A DNA stretch of 64,000 bases from Paenibacillus sp. VTT E-133291 (GCF_002264395.1 NZ_NFVA01000011.1:33238-97237); one strand, 5' to 3'; positions 50,566 to 59,454 are shown, counted from the first letter of the stretch. Made by a program: numbers and translations. Notes: a model not told the origin generated them from the sequence alone.

Positions 50566-51498
50566 GTGACGTTGCAACAACTCCGCTACGCTATCGAAAT
50601 TGCAAATAGTGGCTCCATGAATGAGGCGGCAAAGAAGCTCTTTGTTTCTCAACCGAGCCTGTCCAATGCCATTAAAGAGTTAGAAAGTGAACTGGGGATA
50701 ACGATTTTTGAGCGGACTAACCGTGGAATCAGTATTTCCGTTGAGGGAATGGAATTCTTGGGTTATGCCCGCCAAATTATTGAACAGACGGAGCTTATGG
50801 AGAATCGTTATACGGGGAAAAAGCGTAGTCCGATCTATTTTTCCATCTCTACGCAGCACTACGCCTTTGTGGTTGACGCCTTTGTAAATCTCATGAAGCA
50901 CAATGACGTCTCAGAATACAACTTTAGCTTGAGAGAGACGCAAACCTACGAGATTATCGAAGATGTACGTACCTTGCGCAGTGATTTAGGAATTCTTTAT
51001 ATTAACGAGAGTAACTATAAGCATATGAATAAACTGTTTAGTGATGGCAATCTGAAATTCACACCACTTTTTAATACCGATCCGCATCTTTATGTTCGAA
51101 CTGGACATCCGCTGGCTCGTAAGGAAGTTATTACTCAGGATGATATTGTGCCGTTCCCTTATATCACTTTTGAACAGGGTGAGAACAATTCACTGCACTT
51201 CTCAGAGGAAATGTTAAGCTTTTCACAAATTGAGAAGAATATTAAGGTGAATGACCGGGCGACACTGACCAATTTATTAATGGGTACGGATTGCTATACG
51301 GTAGGCACAGGAATTCTGGCATCCGATCTAAATGGTGATGGACTGAAGACGATTCCTTTTGAGAGCAATGAAGTATTTACGGTTGGCTGGATAGCGCATA
51401 AAGATCGCAGACCGAGTGTAATGGCATCTAAGTATATCGAGATTTTGAATGACCTGGTTTCTGGAAGTTATTTTGATCTAAATCATTTTTTACTATAG
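50566..51498 (+). CDS. LysR family transcriptional regulator
   Basis: A 310-residue regulator. The HTH is at residues 1-60: LQQLRYAIEIANSGSMNEAAKKLFVSQPSLSNAIKELESELGITIFERTNRGI. The effector domain follows, with FVNLMKHNDVSEYNFSLRE and VKVNDRATLTNLLMGTDCYTVGTGI, like YwqM/CysB-group regulators. The start is GTG at 50566, 8 nt after GGGGG. It lies 16 nt upstream of a MetE-like gene on the same strand and is probably cotranscribed with it. Confidence 0.83.
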   Translation: MTLQQLRYAIEIANSGSMNEAAKKLFVSQPSLSNAIKELESELGITIFERTNRGISISVEGMEFLGYARQIIEQTELMENRYTGKKRSPIYFSISTQHYAFVVDAFVNLMKHNDVSEYNFSLRETQTYEIIEDVRTLRSDLGILYINESNYKHMNKLFSDGNLKFTPLFNTDPHLYVRTGHPLARKEVITQDDIVPFPYITFEQGENNSLHFSEEMLSFSQIEKNIKVNDRATLTNLLMGTDCYTVGTGILASDLNGDGLKTIPFESNEVFTVGWIAHKDRRPSVMASKYIEILNDLVSGSYFDLNHFLL

Positions 51499-51514
51499 CA
51501 GTAGGAGGATCGGT

Positions 51515-52624
51515 ATGATTAGACCCGTAATTGGCACCCAGAGAAATGCTCCACCCTTTCGATACGATATCGTTGGCAGCTTCTTACGAACGGATGAGAT
51601 TAAAGCGGCCCGCCTCCAATATGACAATGGTGAAATCACGGGCAGTCTGCTTCATGAAATAGAGAATATTGAAATCGCCAAACTACTGGAACTGCAAAAA
51701 GAAGTGGGTTTATTGGCGGTCACAGACGGGGAATTTCGCCGTTCCTGGTGGCATCTCGATTTCTTTGTAGGGATTAAAGGAACTGAGAAGATTAACTTAA
51801 ATCAAGGAAGAGCGGAAGCCGCTCAGCGCGCGGAATCTTTTCGAATCGTGGACCGAATTGCCTTTGAAGATCATCCAATGATCGACCAATTTATCGCTTT
51901 GAAACAAATGGCCGGAGACCGAATTCCGAAAATGACGATCCCTTCACCCGCTTTATTTCACTTTGTGGAGGATTTTAACGGGAATGAAGTTTACCCGGAT
52001 CAAGAAACCCTATTCCAAGATATTATTGCTGTTTACCGAACTGCAATCCAAGCGTTCTATGATGCTGGCTGCCGTTACCTCCAGTTAGACGATACAACTT
52101 GGGGAACGCTGTGTAGTGGCAGACATAGGGCCCATTTACGAAGTAGAGGTACAGATCCAGATCAATTGGCTAAGGATTACGTTAGGCTGATTAACGAGAG
52201 CATTGCCAGTTGTCCAGATGATATGACGATCGCGCTTCACGTATGCCGAGGTAATTTCCGCTCCACATGGTTCGCTGCTGGTGGTTATGAGCCTGTGGCC
52301 GAAGAGCTTTTTTCGAATACTAAAGTGGATGCTTTCTTCTTGGAGTATGATAATGAGCGGGCGGGCGATTTTGAACCCTTGCGTTTTATTAAAGATCAAT
52401 TTGTGGTATTGGGACTAGTAACTACGAAACATGGTGGTCTTGAGAGCAAAGAGCAGCTCAAAGCACGTATTGAAGAAGCGGCACAATATGTAGATATTGA
52501 GAAGCTTTGCTTAAGTCCTCAATGTGGGTTTGCTTCCACTGAGGAAGGAAATATCCTAACCGAAGAAGAACAGTGGGATAAAATACGTCTCGTAATTGAA
52601 ACAGCCCAAGAGGTTTGGTTATAA
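51515..52624 (+). CDS. Cobalamin-independent methionine synthase-like protein (YxjG/YxjH type)
   Basis: A 369-residue protein equal to the C-terminal catalytic half of MetE. Zinc and homocysteine-binding residues are visible in IALHVCRGNFRSTW (His-x-Cys) and LCLSPQCGFAS (Cys). YLQLDDTTWG and FFLEYDNERAGDFEPL form the active site, and VTDGEFRRSWWHLDFF is the family start. YxjG-type proteins are thought to methylate homocysteine from a non-folate or short-glutamate donor. The Bacillus genes have S-box riboswitches; here a LysR regulator gene lies in front instead. AGGAGG precedes the ATG. Confidence 0.85.
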   Translation: MIRPVIGTQRNAPPFRYDIVGSFLRTDEIKAARLQYDNGEITGSLLHEIENIEIAKLLELQKEVGLLAVTDGEFRRSWWHLDFFVGIKGTEKINLNQGRAEAAQRAESFRIVDRIAFEDHPMIDQFIALKQMAGDRIPKMTIPSPALFHFVEDFNGNEVYPDQETLFQDIIAVYRTAIQAFYDAGCRYLQLDDTTWGTLCSGRHRAHLRSRGTDPDQLAKDYVRLINESIASCPDDMTIALHVCRGNFRSTWFAAGGYEPVAEELFSNTKVDAFFLEYDNERAGDFEPLRFIKDQFVVLGLVTTKHGGLESKEQLKARIEEAAQYVDIEKLCLSPQCGFASTEEGNILTEEEQWDKIRLVIETAQEVWL

Positions 52625-52639
52625 ATAAAATAAGTTTTT

Positions 52640-52673
52640 AGAAGGCTCCTGTTTGATTTAGGGGCCTTTTTTA
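52640..52673 (+). terminator. Intrinsic terminator after the MetE-like gene
   Basis: GAAGGCTCC-tgtttgattta-GGGGCCTTTTTT. Confidence 0.8.
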
Positions 52674-52792
52674 TGCGTGTATTGTGTCAGCTTAGAGGAT
52701 TAACCTACCAGCGCACTTTACTAGAGCTATTAATCAAGGGTATAATAAGTAACAATTGTTTTTAATTCATGTTGAAAGAGAGCGGGAACAAT

Positions 52793-53512
52793 ATGGGTCG
52801 TAAGTGGAATAATATTAAGGAAAAGAAAGCCTCCAAAGACGCCAACACAAGTCGCGTCTATGCAAAGTTTGGTGTTGAGATTTATGTAGCAGCCAAGAAA
52901 GGTGAACCCGATCCAGAAGCAAACCGGGCCTTAAAGGTTGTTTTAGAACGTGCAAAAACTTACAATGTACCAAAAGCCATTATTGACCGCGCGATGGATA
53001 AAGCCAAAGGCAGCGGTGATGAGAACTATGAGGAGCTTCGTTACGAAGGATTTGGACCTAACGGTTCGATGATCATCGTCGATGCACTTACGAATAACGT
53101 AAACCGTACAGCGCCTTTGATCCGTTCTACATTCAGTAAGAATGGCGGGAATATGGGTGTCAGCGGATCTGTAGCCTACATGTTTGATTCAACGGCTGTT
53201 ATCGGTGTAGAAGGTAAAACTGCCGATGAAGTGATTGAGATGATGTTCGATGCAGAACTTGATGTACGTGATGTTCTAGAAGAGGATGAGGCGGTTATCG
53301 TGTACGCTGAACCTGATCAGTTCCATGCTGTACAAGAAGTATTCAGAAATGCAGGAATCACTGAGTTTACTGTTGCTGAGCTTAACATGCTACCACAGAA
53401 CTATGTAACACTTCCTGAAGATGCACAAGCTCAATTCGAGAAATTGATTGATGCCTTAGAAGATTTAGAAGATGTTCAACAAGTGTATCATAACGTAGAT
53501 TCTGAGGACTAA
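52793..53512 (+). CDS. yeeI: YebC/TACO1 family protein, YeeI type
   Basis: A 239-residue protein starting [26 protein letters not shown], as in Bacillus YeeI. Other blocks are [58 protein letters not shown] and VYHNVD at the end. The family was long called a transcriptional regulator (PmpR), while newer work places YebC/TACO1 at the ribosome as a translation factor. The ATG at 52793 matches the family start; the frame is open for eight more codons. It is monocistronic, with a terminator after it. Confidence 0.9.
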   Translation: MGRKWNNIKEKKASKDANTSRVYAKFGVEIYVAAKKGEPDPEANRALKVVLERAKTYNVPKAIIDRAMDKAKGSGDENYEELRYEGFGPNGSMIIVDALTNNVNRTAPLIRSTFSKNGGNMGVSGSVAYMFDSTAVIGVEGKTADEVIEMMFDAELDVRDVLEEDEAVIVYAEPDQFHAVQEVFRNAGITEFTVAELNMLPQNYVTLPEDAQAQFEKLIDALEDLEDVQQVYHNVDSED

Positions 53513-53566
53513 GAATAACATATAACAAGGCGATGGAGTTCGCCACAACCGTCTCTTCAGACTAAT

Positions 53567-53608
53567 GACTCCTACCAGAGTGTGCTTCACTGGTAGGAGT
53601 CTGTTTTG
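53567..53608 (+). terminator. Intrinsic terminator after yeeI
   Basis: ACTCCTACCA pairs with TGGTAGGAGT around an 18-nt loop, then CTGTTTTG. The upstream-extended frame of the ClC gene would run through this hairpin, which argues for the downstream start. Confidence 0.8.
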
Positions 53609-53648
53609 TTGTAGAGACTCATTTATACTGACTTTAGGAGTTGCTGTT

Positions 53649-54953
53649 ATGAATCAATGGTCTGCACCATGGCATGAATTCGTGAAGAAAAGGAGTCATT
53701 TTGCACTTTGGAGTACATTTATCAAATGGATTGTACTCGGAAGTGTGGTTGGACTCTTATCAGGAACTGCCTCGGCTTTCTTTCTGAAAAGCTTAGACTA
53801 TGTAACAGATGTACGTTTAGAGCATCCGTGGCTACTTTATTTGCTGCCTCTTGGGGGAGTATTTGTTAGTTTCTTATATATGCGTTACGGAAAAAACAGC
53901 GCTAAAGGAAATAACCTTATTATAGAACAAATTCAGGATGGGACAGAGACCATTCCTTTACGCATGGCACCCTTAGTATTGTTAGGAACACTGGTCACTC
54001 ACTTATTCGGTGGATCTGCCGGACGGGAGGGAACAGCTGTACAAATGGGAGGAAGCCTCGCGGAGTGGTTTGGAAAATTAATCAAAATCAGCCCGTTGGA
54101 TCGTAAAATACTGTTAATGTGCGGGATTAGCGGAGGCTTTGGTTCTATTTTCGGAACACCGCTGGCTGGAACCTTATTTGGTCTAGAGGTAGTAACCATT
54201 GGACTTATTAGCCAACAGGCATTACTTCCATGTTTTGTGGCTAGCTTTGTTGGTGATCTGGTCACCACTCGATTGTGGGGCGTTCATCATACTCACTATG
54301 TAGTGAATGAATTTCCAGCCTTAAATTTATTGATTATTCTAAAAGTGGTATTGGCCTCTGTGATTTTTGGTCTCGTGAGTATGCTTTTCAGTGAACTGAC
54401 TCATTTTCTAAAAAGAACCTTTGCCGCCATGATAAGCAATCCAATGATAAAGGGTGCACTGGGTGGTTTGATTATCATTGCCTTAGTTTTCCTTATAGGG
54501 TCCCGTGATTACTTAGGCCTTGGAATTCCATTAATCAAGGATTCTTTTGAGGGAGATGTCTCGCCGTTTGCTTTTTTATGGAAGCTGATCTTTACCGCTT
54601 TTACCTTAGGAACAGGATTTCAAGGTGGTGAAGTTACTCCGCTATTTGCGATTGGAGCCACATTAGGCAATGCTTTGGCTGGAATTTTACATGTATATGG
54701 ACCGTTTCTGGCTGCTCTCGGATTCATTGCTGTCTTCTGTGGAGCTACCAGTACGCCTATCGCTTGCTTTTTAATGGGTATTGAGCTATTTGGTTCAGAG
54801 GGTGCTGTATACATGTTCATCGCTTGTGTGGTGAGTTATTTATTCTCCGGACATAGTAGTATTTATACTTCACAGCTTATTGGTGTATCGAAGAGCCAGT
54901 TCATTTCAGTTCCTCAAGGGACTAGAATAAGTAATGTTAAAAAAAGAAAATAA
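53649..54953 (+). CDS. ClC family chloride channel/transporter
   Basis: A 434-residue membrane protein with about ten hydrophobic segments. The ion-pathway motifs are clear. GGSAGREGTAVQMGG contains the gating Glu, with GREGT in place of the canonical GREGP. Next are SGGFGSIFGTPLAGTLFGLEV and GTGFQGGEVTPLFAIGATLGNALA (GGxxxP). The gating Glu is conserved; I did not locate the proton Glu, so channel or Cl-/H+ exchanger cannot be decided. The start is ATG at 53649 after TTAGGAG. A terminator follows. Confidence 0.88.
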   Translation: MNQWSAPWHEFVKKRSHFALWSTFIKWIVLGSVVGLLSGTASAFFLKSLDYVTDVRLEHPWLLYLLPLGGVFVSFLYMRYGKNSAKGNNLIIEQIQDGTETIPLRMAPLVLLGTLVTHLFGGSAGREGTAVQMGGSLAEWFGKLIKISPLDRKILLMCGISGGFGSIFGTPLAGTLFGLEVVTIGLISQQALLPCFVASFVGDLVTTRLWGVHHTHYVVNEFPALNLLIILKVVLASVIFGLVSMLFSELTHFLKRTFAAMISNPMIKGALGGLIIIALVFLIGSRDYLGLGIPLIKDSFEGDVSPFAFLWKLIFTAFTLGTGFQGGEVTPLFAIGATLGNALAGILHVYGPFLAALGFIAVFCGATSTPIACFLMGIELFGSEGAVYMFIACVVSYLFSGHSSIYTSQLIGVSKSQFISVPQGTRISNVKKRK

Positions 54954-54987
54954 ATTTGTTGGATTTTTGAAAATATAAGCACCTGAC

Positions 54988-55030
54988 AGAGGATGGTTAG
55001 TTCGTAATACGAGCTGACCTCCTCTTTTTT
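54988..55030 (+). terminator. Intrinsic terminator after the ClC gene
   Basis: AGAGGATGGT pairs with ACCTCCTCT (one bulge), with TTCGTAATACGA in the loop, then TTTTTTG. Confidence 0.85.
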
Positions 55031-55117
55031 GTTTCAAAAAACAAACCCTCCAATAAAACACCAGCCTTTACTTCATTTGATATAGTGTAAACCTAATATC
55101 TGAAATGAGGTGGGAAT

Positions 55118-55834
55118 ATGGTTTTATCCGTAAAAGATCTCTCTGTACGATACGGAGATAAAATGGCTGTCCAGGATTTAAGCTTTCATTTAGGTGTAGG
55201 AGAAGTAATTGGTTTACTAGGAGCGAATGGTGCTGGGAAATCCTCAAGTATTGCTGCAATTCTAGGCATTGAAAAAAGCGAATTCCAAGAGCTTGTATTA
55301 CTTCGGAAATCACCGATCACAGAACGAAAGGAAGTATTTCAAAAAGTTGGGGTGCAATTTCAAGATACGAATTTTCAAGATCGCCTAACCCTTGAAGAAG
55401 CTTGTATTCAATGGCGTGCTTTGTACAAAAAACCACAAGCTATCGATCCCTTACTCCATACCTTTGGATTACATGAAAAGAAAAAGCAGGTTGTGAAGTC
55501 GCTTTCTGGTGGTGAAAAGCAGCGGTTAGCCGTATTGTTGGCCCTCTTGCCCAATCCTCAGCTCGTCTTTTTAGATGAATTAACAACGGGTCTTGATACT
55601 AAGGCGCGTAAATTGCTGTGGAAACAGCTTTTAGCTATGAAAGAAAAAGGACTATCGATTGTACTCACCTCTCATTACATGGACGAAGTAGAAGCTCTCT
55701 GCGATCATTTAATCATTTTAAGAGATGGGAAAACAGTCGCGTCTGGTTCTGTTCAAGAAATTATAAAGCTTAGTGGACAAGTAACGTTAGAGGATGCTTA
55801 TTTATATTTTTCAGGTGAGGAGGAATGGGAATGA
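55118..55834 (+). CDS. ABC transporter ATP-binding protein (drug/ABC-2 type)
   Basis: A 238-residue ATPase with Walker A GANGAGKSSSIAA (about 37-49), Q-loop VQFQDTNFQ, signature LSGGEKQRLAVL, Walker B LVFLDELTTGLD (DELT instead of DEPT) and H-loop VLTSHYMDEVEALCD. It resembles the CcmA/DrrA group of ABC-2 exporters. GAGGTGGG precedes the ATG. It overlaps the permease by 4 nt. Together with the MerR-type regulator gene it forms a three-gene operon. Confidence 0.87.
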   Translation: MVLSVKDLSVRYGDKMAVQDLSFHLGVGEVIGLLGANGAGKSSSIAAILGIEKSEFQELVLLRKSPITERKEVFQKVGVQFQDTNFQDRLTLEEACIQWRALYKKPQAIDPLLHTFGLHEKKKQVVKSLSGGEKQRLAVLLALLPNPQLVFLDELTTGLDTKARKLLWKQLLAMKEKGLSIVLTSHYMDEVEALCDHLIILRDGKTVASGSVQEIIKLSGQVTLEDAYLYFSGEEEWE

Positions 55835-56568
55835 AATTATTTTGGACACTACTAAAAATAGAGGGTAAGCTTGTTTGGAAAGGCATGGATATACTTATAT
55901 TCGGGATCATACTCCCGATCATATTGGCGACTCTTTTTGGATATGTCATGAGTAAAGAAGTGCCAGCCAGCGGAACATCCATGTTTGAAATCTCCTACCC
56001 TGCTGTCATTTGTATAGGGGTACTTGCGACAGGAGTGATGGGTGTACCCCTTACCATTGCTGACTATCGCCACCGGGGGATTTTAAAAAGATTCCAAGTA
56101 ACACCCGTGTCCCCTTTACACATTTTATTTGCACAAGTTATTATTCAGTTATCTTCAGCACTTGTTTCGTTTATTGGCGTAACTGCTGTATATACTTTAT
56201 TATTTGATTATGAAATGGGCGGTTCATGGACAGTCTTTCTCCTCACATATGCATTTGTAGTGTGTGCGATGTACAGTATTGGGATTCTTATCGGCAGTGT
56301 CGTTCCTGATCAAAAGTCTGCAAATTTATGGAGCTCAGTTGCCTACTTCACAATGCTTCTATTTTCGGGTGCGACGATTCCGTATGAGATTATGCCACGA
56401 TTTTTTCAATGGGTAATGGATATTTTACCACTTTCACATGGCATTCATTTACTAAAACAAGTTTCAATTGGAGAACCTATTCAGCACTTATTCATTAGCA
56501 TTATAATTCTTGGTTTATGTATATTGATTGGTATAGGCGGCGCTATCAAATTCTTTAAATGGAAGTGA
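55831..56568 (+). CDS. ABC-2 type transporter permease
   Basis: A 245-residue permease with six predicted membrane segments (about 20-40, 57-77, 102-125, 135-157, 168-188, 218-238). The block VTPVSPLHILFAQVIIQ and the IPYEIMPRFFQWVMDILPLSHGIHLLKQV region near the last TM are typical of DrrB-like ABC-2 permeases. The ATG at 55831 overlaps the ATPase stop (ATGA) and is 8 nt after GAGGAGGA. Substrate is unknown; a drug or envelope compound is likely. Confidence 0.84.
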   Translation: MKLFWTLLKIEGKLVWKGMDILIFGIILPIILATLFGYVMSKEVPASGTSMFEISYPAVICIGVLATGVMGVPLTIADYRHRGILKRFQVTPVSPLHILFAQVIIQLSSALVSFIGVTAVYTLLFDYEMGGSWTVFLLTYAFVVCAMYSIGILIGSVVPDQKSANLWSSVAYFTMLLFSGATIPYEIMPRFFQWVMDILPLSHGIHLLKQVSIGEPIQHLFISIIILGLCILIGIGGAIKFFKWK

Positions 56569-56581
56569 AGGTGGGACACGG

Positions 56582-57325
56582 ATGTATAGCACCAAAGAAA
56601 TCGCGAATCTTGTTAACGTACATCCGAATACCGTTCGCATTTATGAAGAGTGGAAGTATATTTCTCCAGTTCCTCGTGCAGAGAATGGATATCGAGTATT
56701 TTCAGAGCTCCATTTATTTCAGCTTCAAGTAGCAAGAACAGCTTTTCATTGTGAGATTATTCAAGGTCATAGTCGAGCAAAAGCACGTGCAATTGCAGAA
56801 GCCAGTGGTACAAGCGATTTCAAGCTGGCTTTTAAACTTGCTCATGTCTATTTGGCTCATCTTAAACAAGAATATCAATTAGCTTTAGAAGCGATTCAAT
56901 TGGTTGAACAGTGGCTCAGTGGCAAGGAATCATCGTCTAATCAAACCTATACTCGGAGTGAAGTCACTCAGTTATTGAATTTATCGCCTGAGATCCTACG
57001 CAACTGGGAAAGAAATGGTTTATTAACGGTTCCTAGACTACCGAATGGTTATCGCATTTATACTGAACGAGAATTAAATAGAATGAAGATTATTCGTACA
57101 TTGCGAGCAGCGCACTATTCAATGAATGCTATTCTTCGACTAATAAATACAGCTGAACAATCAAAGGAACTAAGCATCAAAGAAATACTAGATACGCCTG
57201 GAGAGTTCGAAGATATTGTCACGGTAACGGATCGTTTAATTTATTCTCTAGAAGAAGCGATAGATAAAGCAAAAAAAGTTATTCAACTGTTAGAGACCAA
57301 AATCAAGTATGATTTCCCGCGCTAA
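56582..57325 (+). CDS. Transcriptional regulator with two MerR-type HTH domains
   Basis: A 247-residue protein. The first MerR HTH is residues 1-65: YSTKEIANLVNVHPNTVRIYEEWKYISPVPRAENGYRVFSELHLFQLQVARTAF. A second one follows at about 120-185: YTRSEVTQLLNLSPEILRNWERNGLLTVPRLPNGYRIYTERELNRMKIIRTLRAAHYSMNAILRLI. Standard MerR proteins have one such domain plus a dimerisation coiled coil, so a single chain could bind both operator half-sites or act as a pseudo-dimer. It lies 13 nt after the permease and probably regulates this operon. Confidence 0.82.
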   Translation: MYSTKEIANLVNVHPNTVRIYEEWKYISPVPRAENGYRVFSELHLFQLQVARTAFHCEIIQGHSRAKARAIAEASGTSDFKLAFKLAHVYLAHLKQEYQLALEAIQLVEQWLSGKESSSNQTYTRSEVTQLLNLSPEILRNWERNGLLTVPRLPNGYRIYTERELNRMKIIRTLRAAHYSMNAILRLINTAEQSKELSIKEILDTPGEFEDIVTVTDRLIYSLEEAIDKAKKVIQLLETKIKYDFPR

Positions 57326-57381
57326 GTTGACAAGTAACGGCATGCGTTTTAAACTGTTACCAAACGAAGGGATGGTTTAAC

Positions 57382-57468
57382 ATGATTCATGTAGAAACTG
57401 AAAAGTTATGTACAAGAGGCTGCTCCGAACAAACGGATACAAACGATGAAACGTTGTCCGGAGCTTAA
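57382..57468 (+). CDS. Possible 28-residue small ORF
   Basis: ATG 57382 to TAA 57466-57468 encodes MIHVETEKLCTRGCSEQTDT and eight more residues. AAGGGATGG lies upstream at a slightly long distance. The first residues look like the start of an ABC ATPase, so it may be a remnant, or a small peptide gene. An inverted repeat GCTCCG..CGGAGC spans its 3' half. Weak call. Confidence 0.25.
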   Translation: MIHVETEKLCTRGCSEQTDTNDETLSGA

Positions 57469-57567
57469 TCAAAAGCGTAATGCTTTTATATCATCGAAGG
57501 ATAGTGGTCTAATTTAGTGTGAAATTTCATGCTTATTTGGTTATGCTATCTTCCGGTGTTAATGATT

Positions 57568-57603
57568 AAGAGGCTGTAGACAATTTTCGTCTACAGCCTT
57601 TTG
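57568..57603 (+). terminator. Intrinsic terminator upstream of the ABC-F leader
   Basis: AGGCTGTAGAC-aattttc-GTCTACAGCCT then TTTGTG. It ends transcription from the MerR operon side. Confidence 0.85.
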
Positions 57604-57637
57604 TGTTATAGTGCTCAGTTTCTACACTGACATTTGT

Positions 57638-57721
57638 ATGTTTGTGCCGTTCAATCGTGTACTGACAAGCAGAAGGCTTGCACCTAAAGGTGCAATGTCT
57701 TCTGCTTTTTTGCGTTCTTAA
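57638..57721 (+). CDS. Possible upstream ORF in the ABC-F attenuator
   Basis: ATG 57638 opens 27 codons, MFVPFNRVLTSRRLAPKGAM then SSAFLRS, to TAA at 57719. The frame also extends back to GTG 57611. It reads straight through the terminator hairpin and ends 26 nt before the ABC-F start. I see no good ribosome binding site, so translation is uncertain. If translated, stalling here would disrupt the terminator. Confidence 0.3.
   Translation: MFVPFNRVLTSRRLAPKGAMSSAFLRS
57667..57711 (+). promoter_or_regulatory. Terminator-type attenuator just before the ABC-F gene
   Basis: AAGCAGAAG (57667-57675) pairs with CTTCTGCTT (57699-57707), and TTGCACCT (57678-57685) pairs with AGGTGCAA (57688-57695) inside it. 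A T-run follows (57706-57711). It is a strong intrinsic terminator 36 nt upstream of the ABC-F ATG, with no other gene between it and the previous terminator. That is the arrangement of antibiotic-responsive transcription attenuators of ABC-F genes. Confidence 0.65.
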
Positions 57722-57747
57722 TTAATTCCAGAAAAGAGGAACAGAAA

Positions 57748-59319
57748 ATGAGTTTACTTGAGGTTTTTAATTTATCACATGCCTTTGGAGATAAGGTTCT
57801 ATACAAGAATGTTTCTTTGGAACTGTACAAGGGTGAGCATGTAGGCGTTGTTGGGCAGAACGGAACGGGGAAGAGTACGTTAATTAGCATTTTGACGGGC
57901 GAAGTGATCCCGGATGATGGAGTGATAAAGTGGCAGCCCAATATTACAATCGGTCATCTCGATCAATACGCTGTCATGGACGGAAACCGTACGGTTCATA
58001 ATTATTTAAGACAGGCTTTCTCAGAATTATATGAGCTAGAACGAAAAATGAATGAGCTTTATGAAACGTGCGCTGTAACTGGCGACGAAACGTTATTACA
58101 AAAGGCAGCAGACTACCAGGAACGCTTAGAAGCGCTAGACTATTATTCGATGGAGAGCAACGTCAGTAAGCTGGTTACGGGTCTTGGGATTAACGCAATT
58201 GGAATTGACCGTCCCATCGAGCAATTAAGTGGGGGCCAACGGACGAAAGTTATACTGGCCAAGCTTTTACTTCAACAACCTGATGTGCTATTGCTCGATG
58301 AACCAACCAATTATCTGGATAAGGAACATGTTAACTGGCTCGCTGAGTATCTGATTGCATTCAATCAAGCGTTCATTGTGGTATCTCATAACTATGCCTT
58401 TCTCGATAAAATATCCACTAGTATTTTCGACATTGAGGGTGAAACGATTAAAAAATACCACGGGAAATACTCAGATTTTGTGAAGCAGAAGGAACATTTA
58501 CGAGAGAGTCATATCCGGCAATATCATGCACAGCAGAAAAAAATAGAAACCACTGAGCAATTCATTCGAAAAAACGGTGCAGGTGTTAATTCCAAAATTG
58601 CCCGTGGCCGCCAGAAACAGCTGGATAGGTTGGAACGAATCGCTGCTCCGACATTTGTCTCCAAAGCGTCTATTCGCTTTAAGGAGCTTCCATGCATGTC
58701 ACAAGTGGCGCTTAAAGTGGATCACTTAGTCGTAGGTTACGATAAGCCTTTGTTGCCTAAATTGAAGTTCTCCATTCGCGGTGGACAAAAGCTGGTGATT
58801 ACGGGCTTCAACGGAATCGGGAAATCAACATTGCTAAAGACGTTGGTTGGAGAGATCCAAGGGATGAGCGGTAGGTTTCAGTTCGCAGAACAAATTAAAG
58901 TGGGTTATTTTGAACAAGATCTAACTTGGGAAGACGATACAATGACACCTATTCAGGTGATTTCAGCTTATGATCCCAAACTGACTGTAAAGGAAATACG
59001 TCGCTATCTTGCGCAGTGTGTTGTTAAAGATAACCTTGTAACACAGTCAATACGTACACTCAGCGGCGGGGAACAATCTAAAGTTAAGCTGTGCCTATTA
59101 CTGCTTTCAGAATATAACTTCCTAATCATGGATGAGCCGACCAATCACTTAGATGCTGAAACAAAAGAGGCTTTACAGAAAGCTTTAATCCAATTTGGAG
59201 GATCTGTGATTCTTGTTTCTCATGAAGAACAGTTTTACCAGGGGTGGGTTGATCGTGTGCTTAACATAGGAGATGAAACCAGAAAAATTTACAGGTACTG
59301 CGGTGATCAATTCGTATAG
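57748..59319 (+). CDS. ABC-F type ribosomal protection protein (antibiotic resistance)
   Basis: A 523-residue protein with two ABC ATPase domains and no membrane segments. Domain 1 has GQNGTGKSTLI, LSGGQRTKVILAKLLL and VLLLDEPTNYLD. Domain 2 has GFNGIGKSTLLK, LSGGEQSKVKLCLLLL and FLIMDEPTNHLD. The charged linker (about 240-315: KQKEHLRESHIRQYHAQQKKIETTEQFIRKNG) is the antibiotic-resistance-type interdomain region. Such proteins (Msr, Vga, Lsa, VmlR) displace macrolides, lincosamides, streptogramins or pleuromutilins from the ribosome. GAAAAGAGGAAC precedes the ATG. An attenuator terminator lies just upstream. Confidence 0.9.
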   Translation: MSLLEVFNLSHAFGDKVLYKNVSLELYKGEHVGVVGQNGTGKSTLISILTGEVIPDDGVIKWQPNITIGHLDQYAVMDGNRTVHNYLRQAFSELYELERKMNELYETCAVTGDETLLQKAADYQERLEALDYYSMESNVSKLVTGLGINAIGIDRPIEQLSGGQRTKVILAKLLLQQPDVLLLDEPTNYLDKEHVNWLAEYLIAFNQAFIVVSHNYAFLDKISTSIFDIEGETIKKYHGKYSDFVKQKEHLRESHIRQYHAQQKKIETTEQFIRKNGAGVNSKIARGRQKQLDRLERIAAPTFVSKASIRFKELPCMSQVALKVDHLVVGYDKPLLPKLKFSIRGGQKLVITGFNGIGKSTLLKTLVGEIQGMSGRFQFAEQIKVGYFEQDLTWEDDTMTPIQVISAYDPKLTVKEIRRYLAQCVVKDNLVTQSIRTLSGGEQSKVKLCLLLLSEYNFLIMDEPTNHLDAETKEALQKALIQFGGSVILVSHEEQFYQGWVDRVLNIGDETRKIYRYCGDQFV

Positions 59320-59349
59320 TTAGTACTTAAACGATATGGTTAAATAACA

Positions 59350-59388
59350 GGGTAGGTCTTCAATATAATTGAAGATCTACTTTTTTTG
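59350..59388 (+). terminator. Intrinsic terminator after the ABC-F gene
   Basis: GTAGGTCTTCAAT-ata-ATTGAAGATCTAC then TTTTTTT. Confidence 0.92.
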
Positions 59389-59454
59389 GATAAAAGTGAG
59401 AGTTTTTCTGATAGGAATCGTCTATACAGTATCGTGCTTCAAGGAGGCTTTAAG

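Larger units (their letters stand above)
57326..57747. other. Intergenic region before the ABC-F gene
   Basis: About 420 nt without a full gene. It contains a possible 28-codon frame (57382-57468), a short AAAAGC-gtaat-GCTTTT hairpin near 57472, a terminator (57568-57603), a possible upstream frame (57638-57721) and a strong terminator just before the ABC-F start (57667-57711). The latter two form the likely attenuator leader. Confidence 0.7.

Noticed and set aside
53565..53648. N-terminal extension of the ClC gene
   Set aside because: It runs through the yeeI terminator hairpin. TTAGGAG before ATG 53649 gives a better start.
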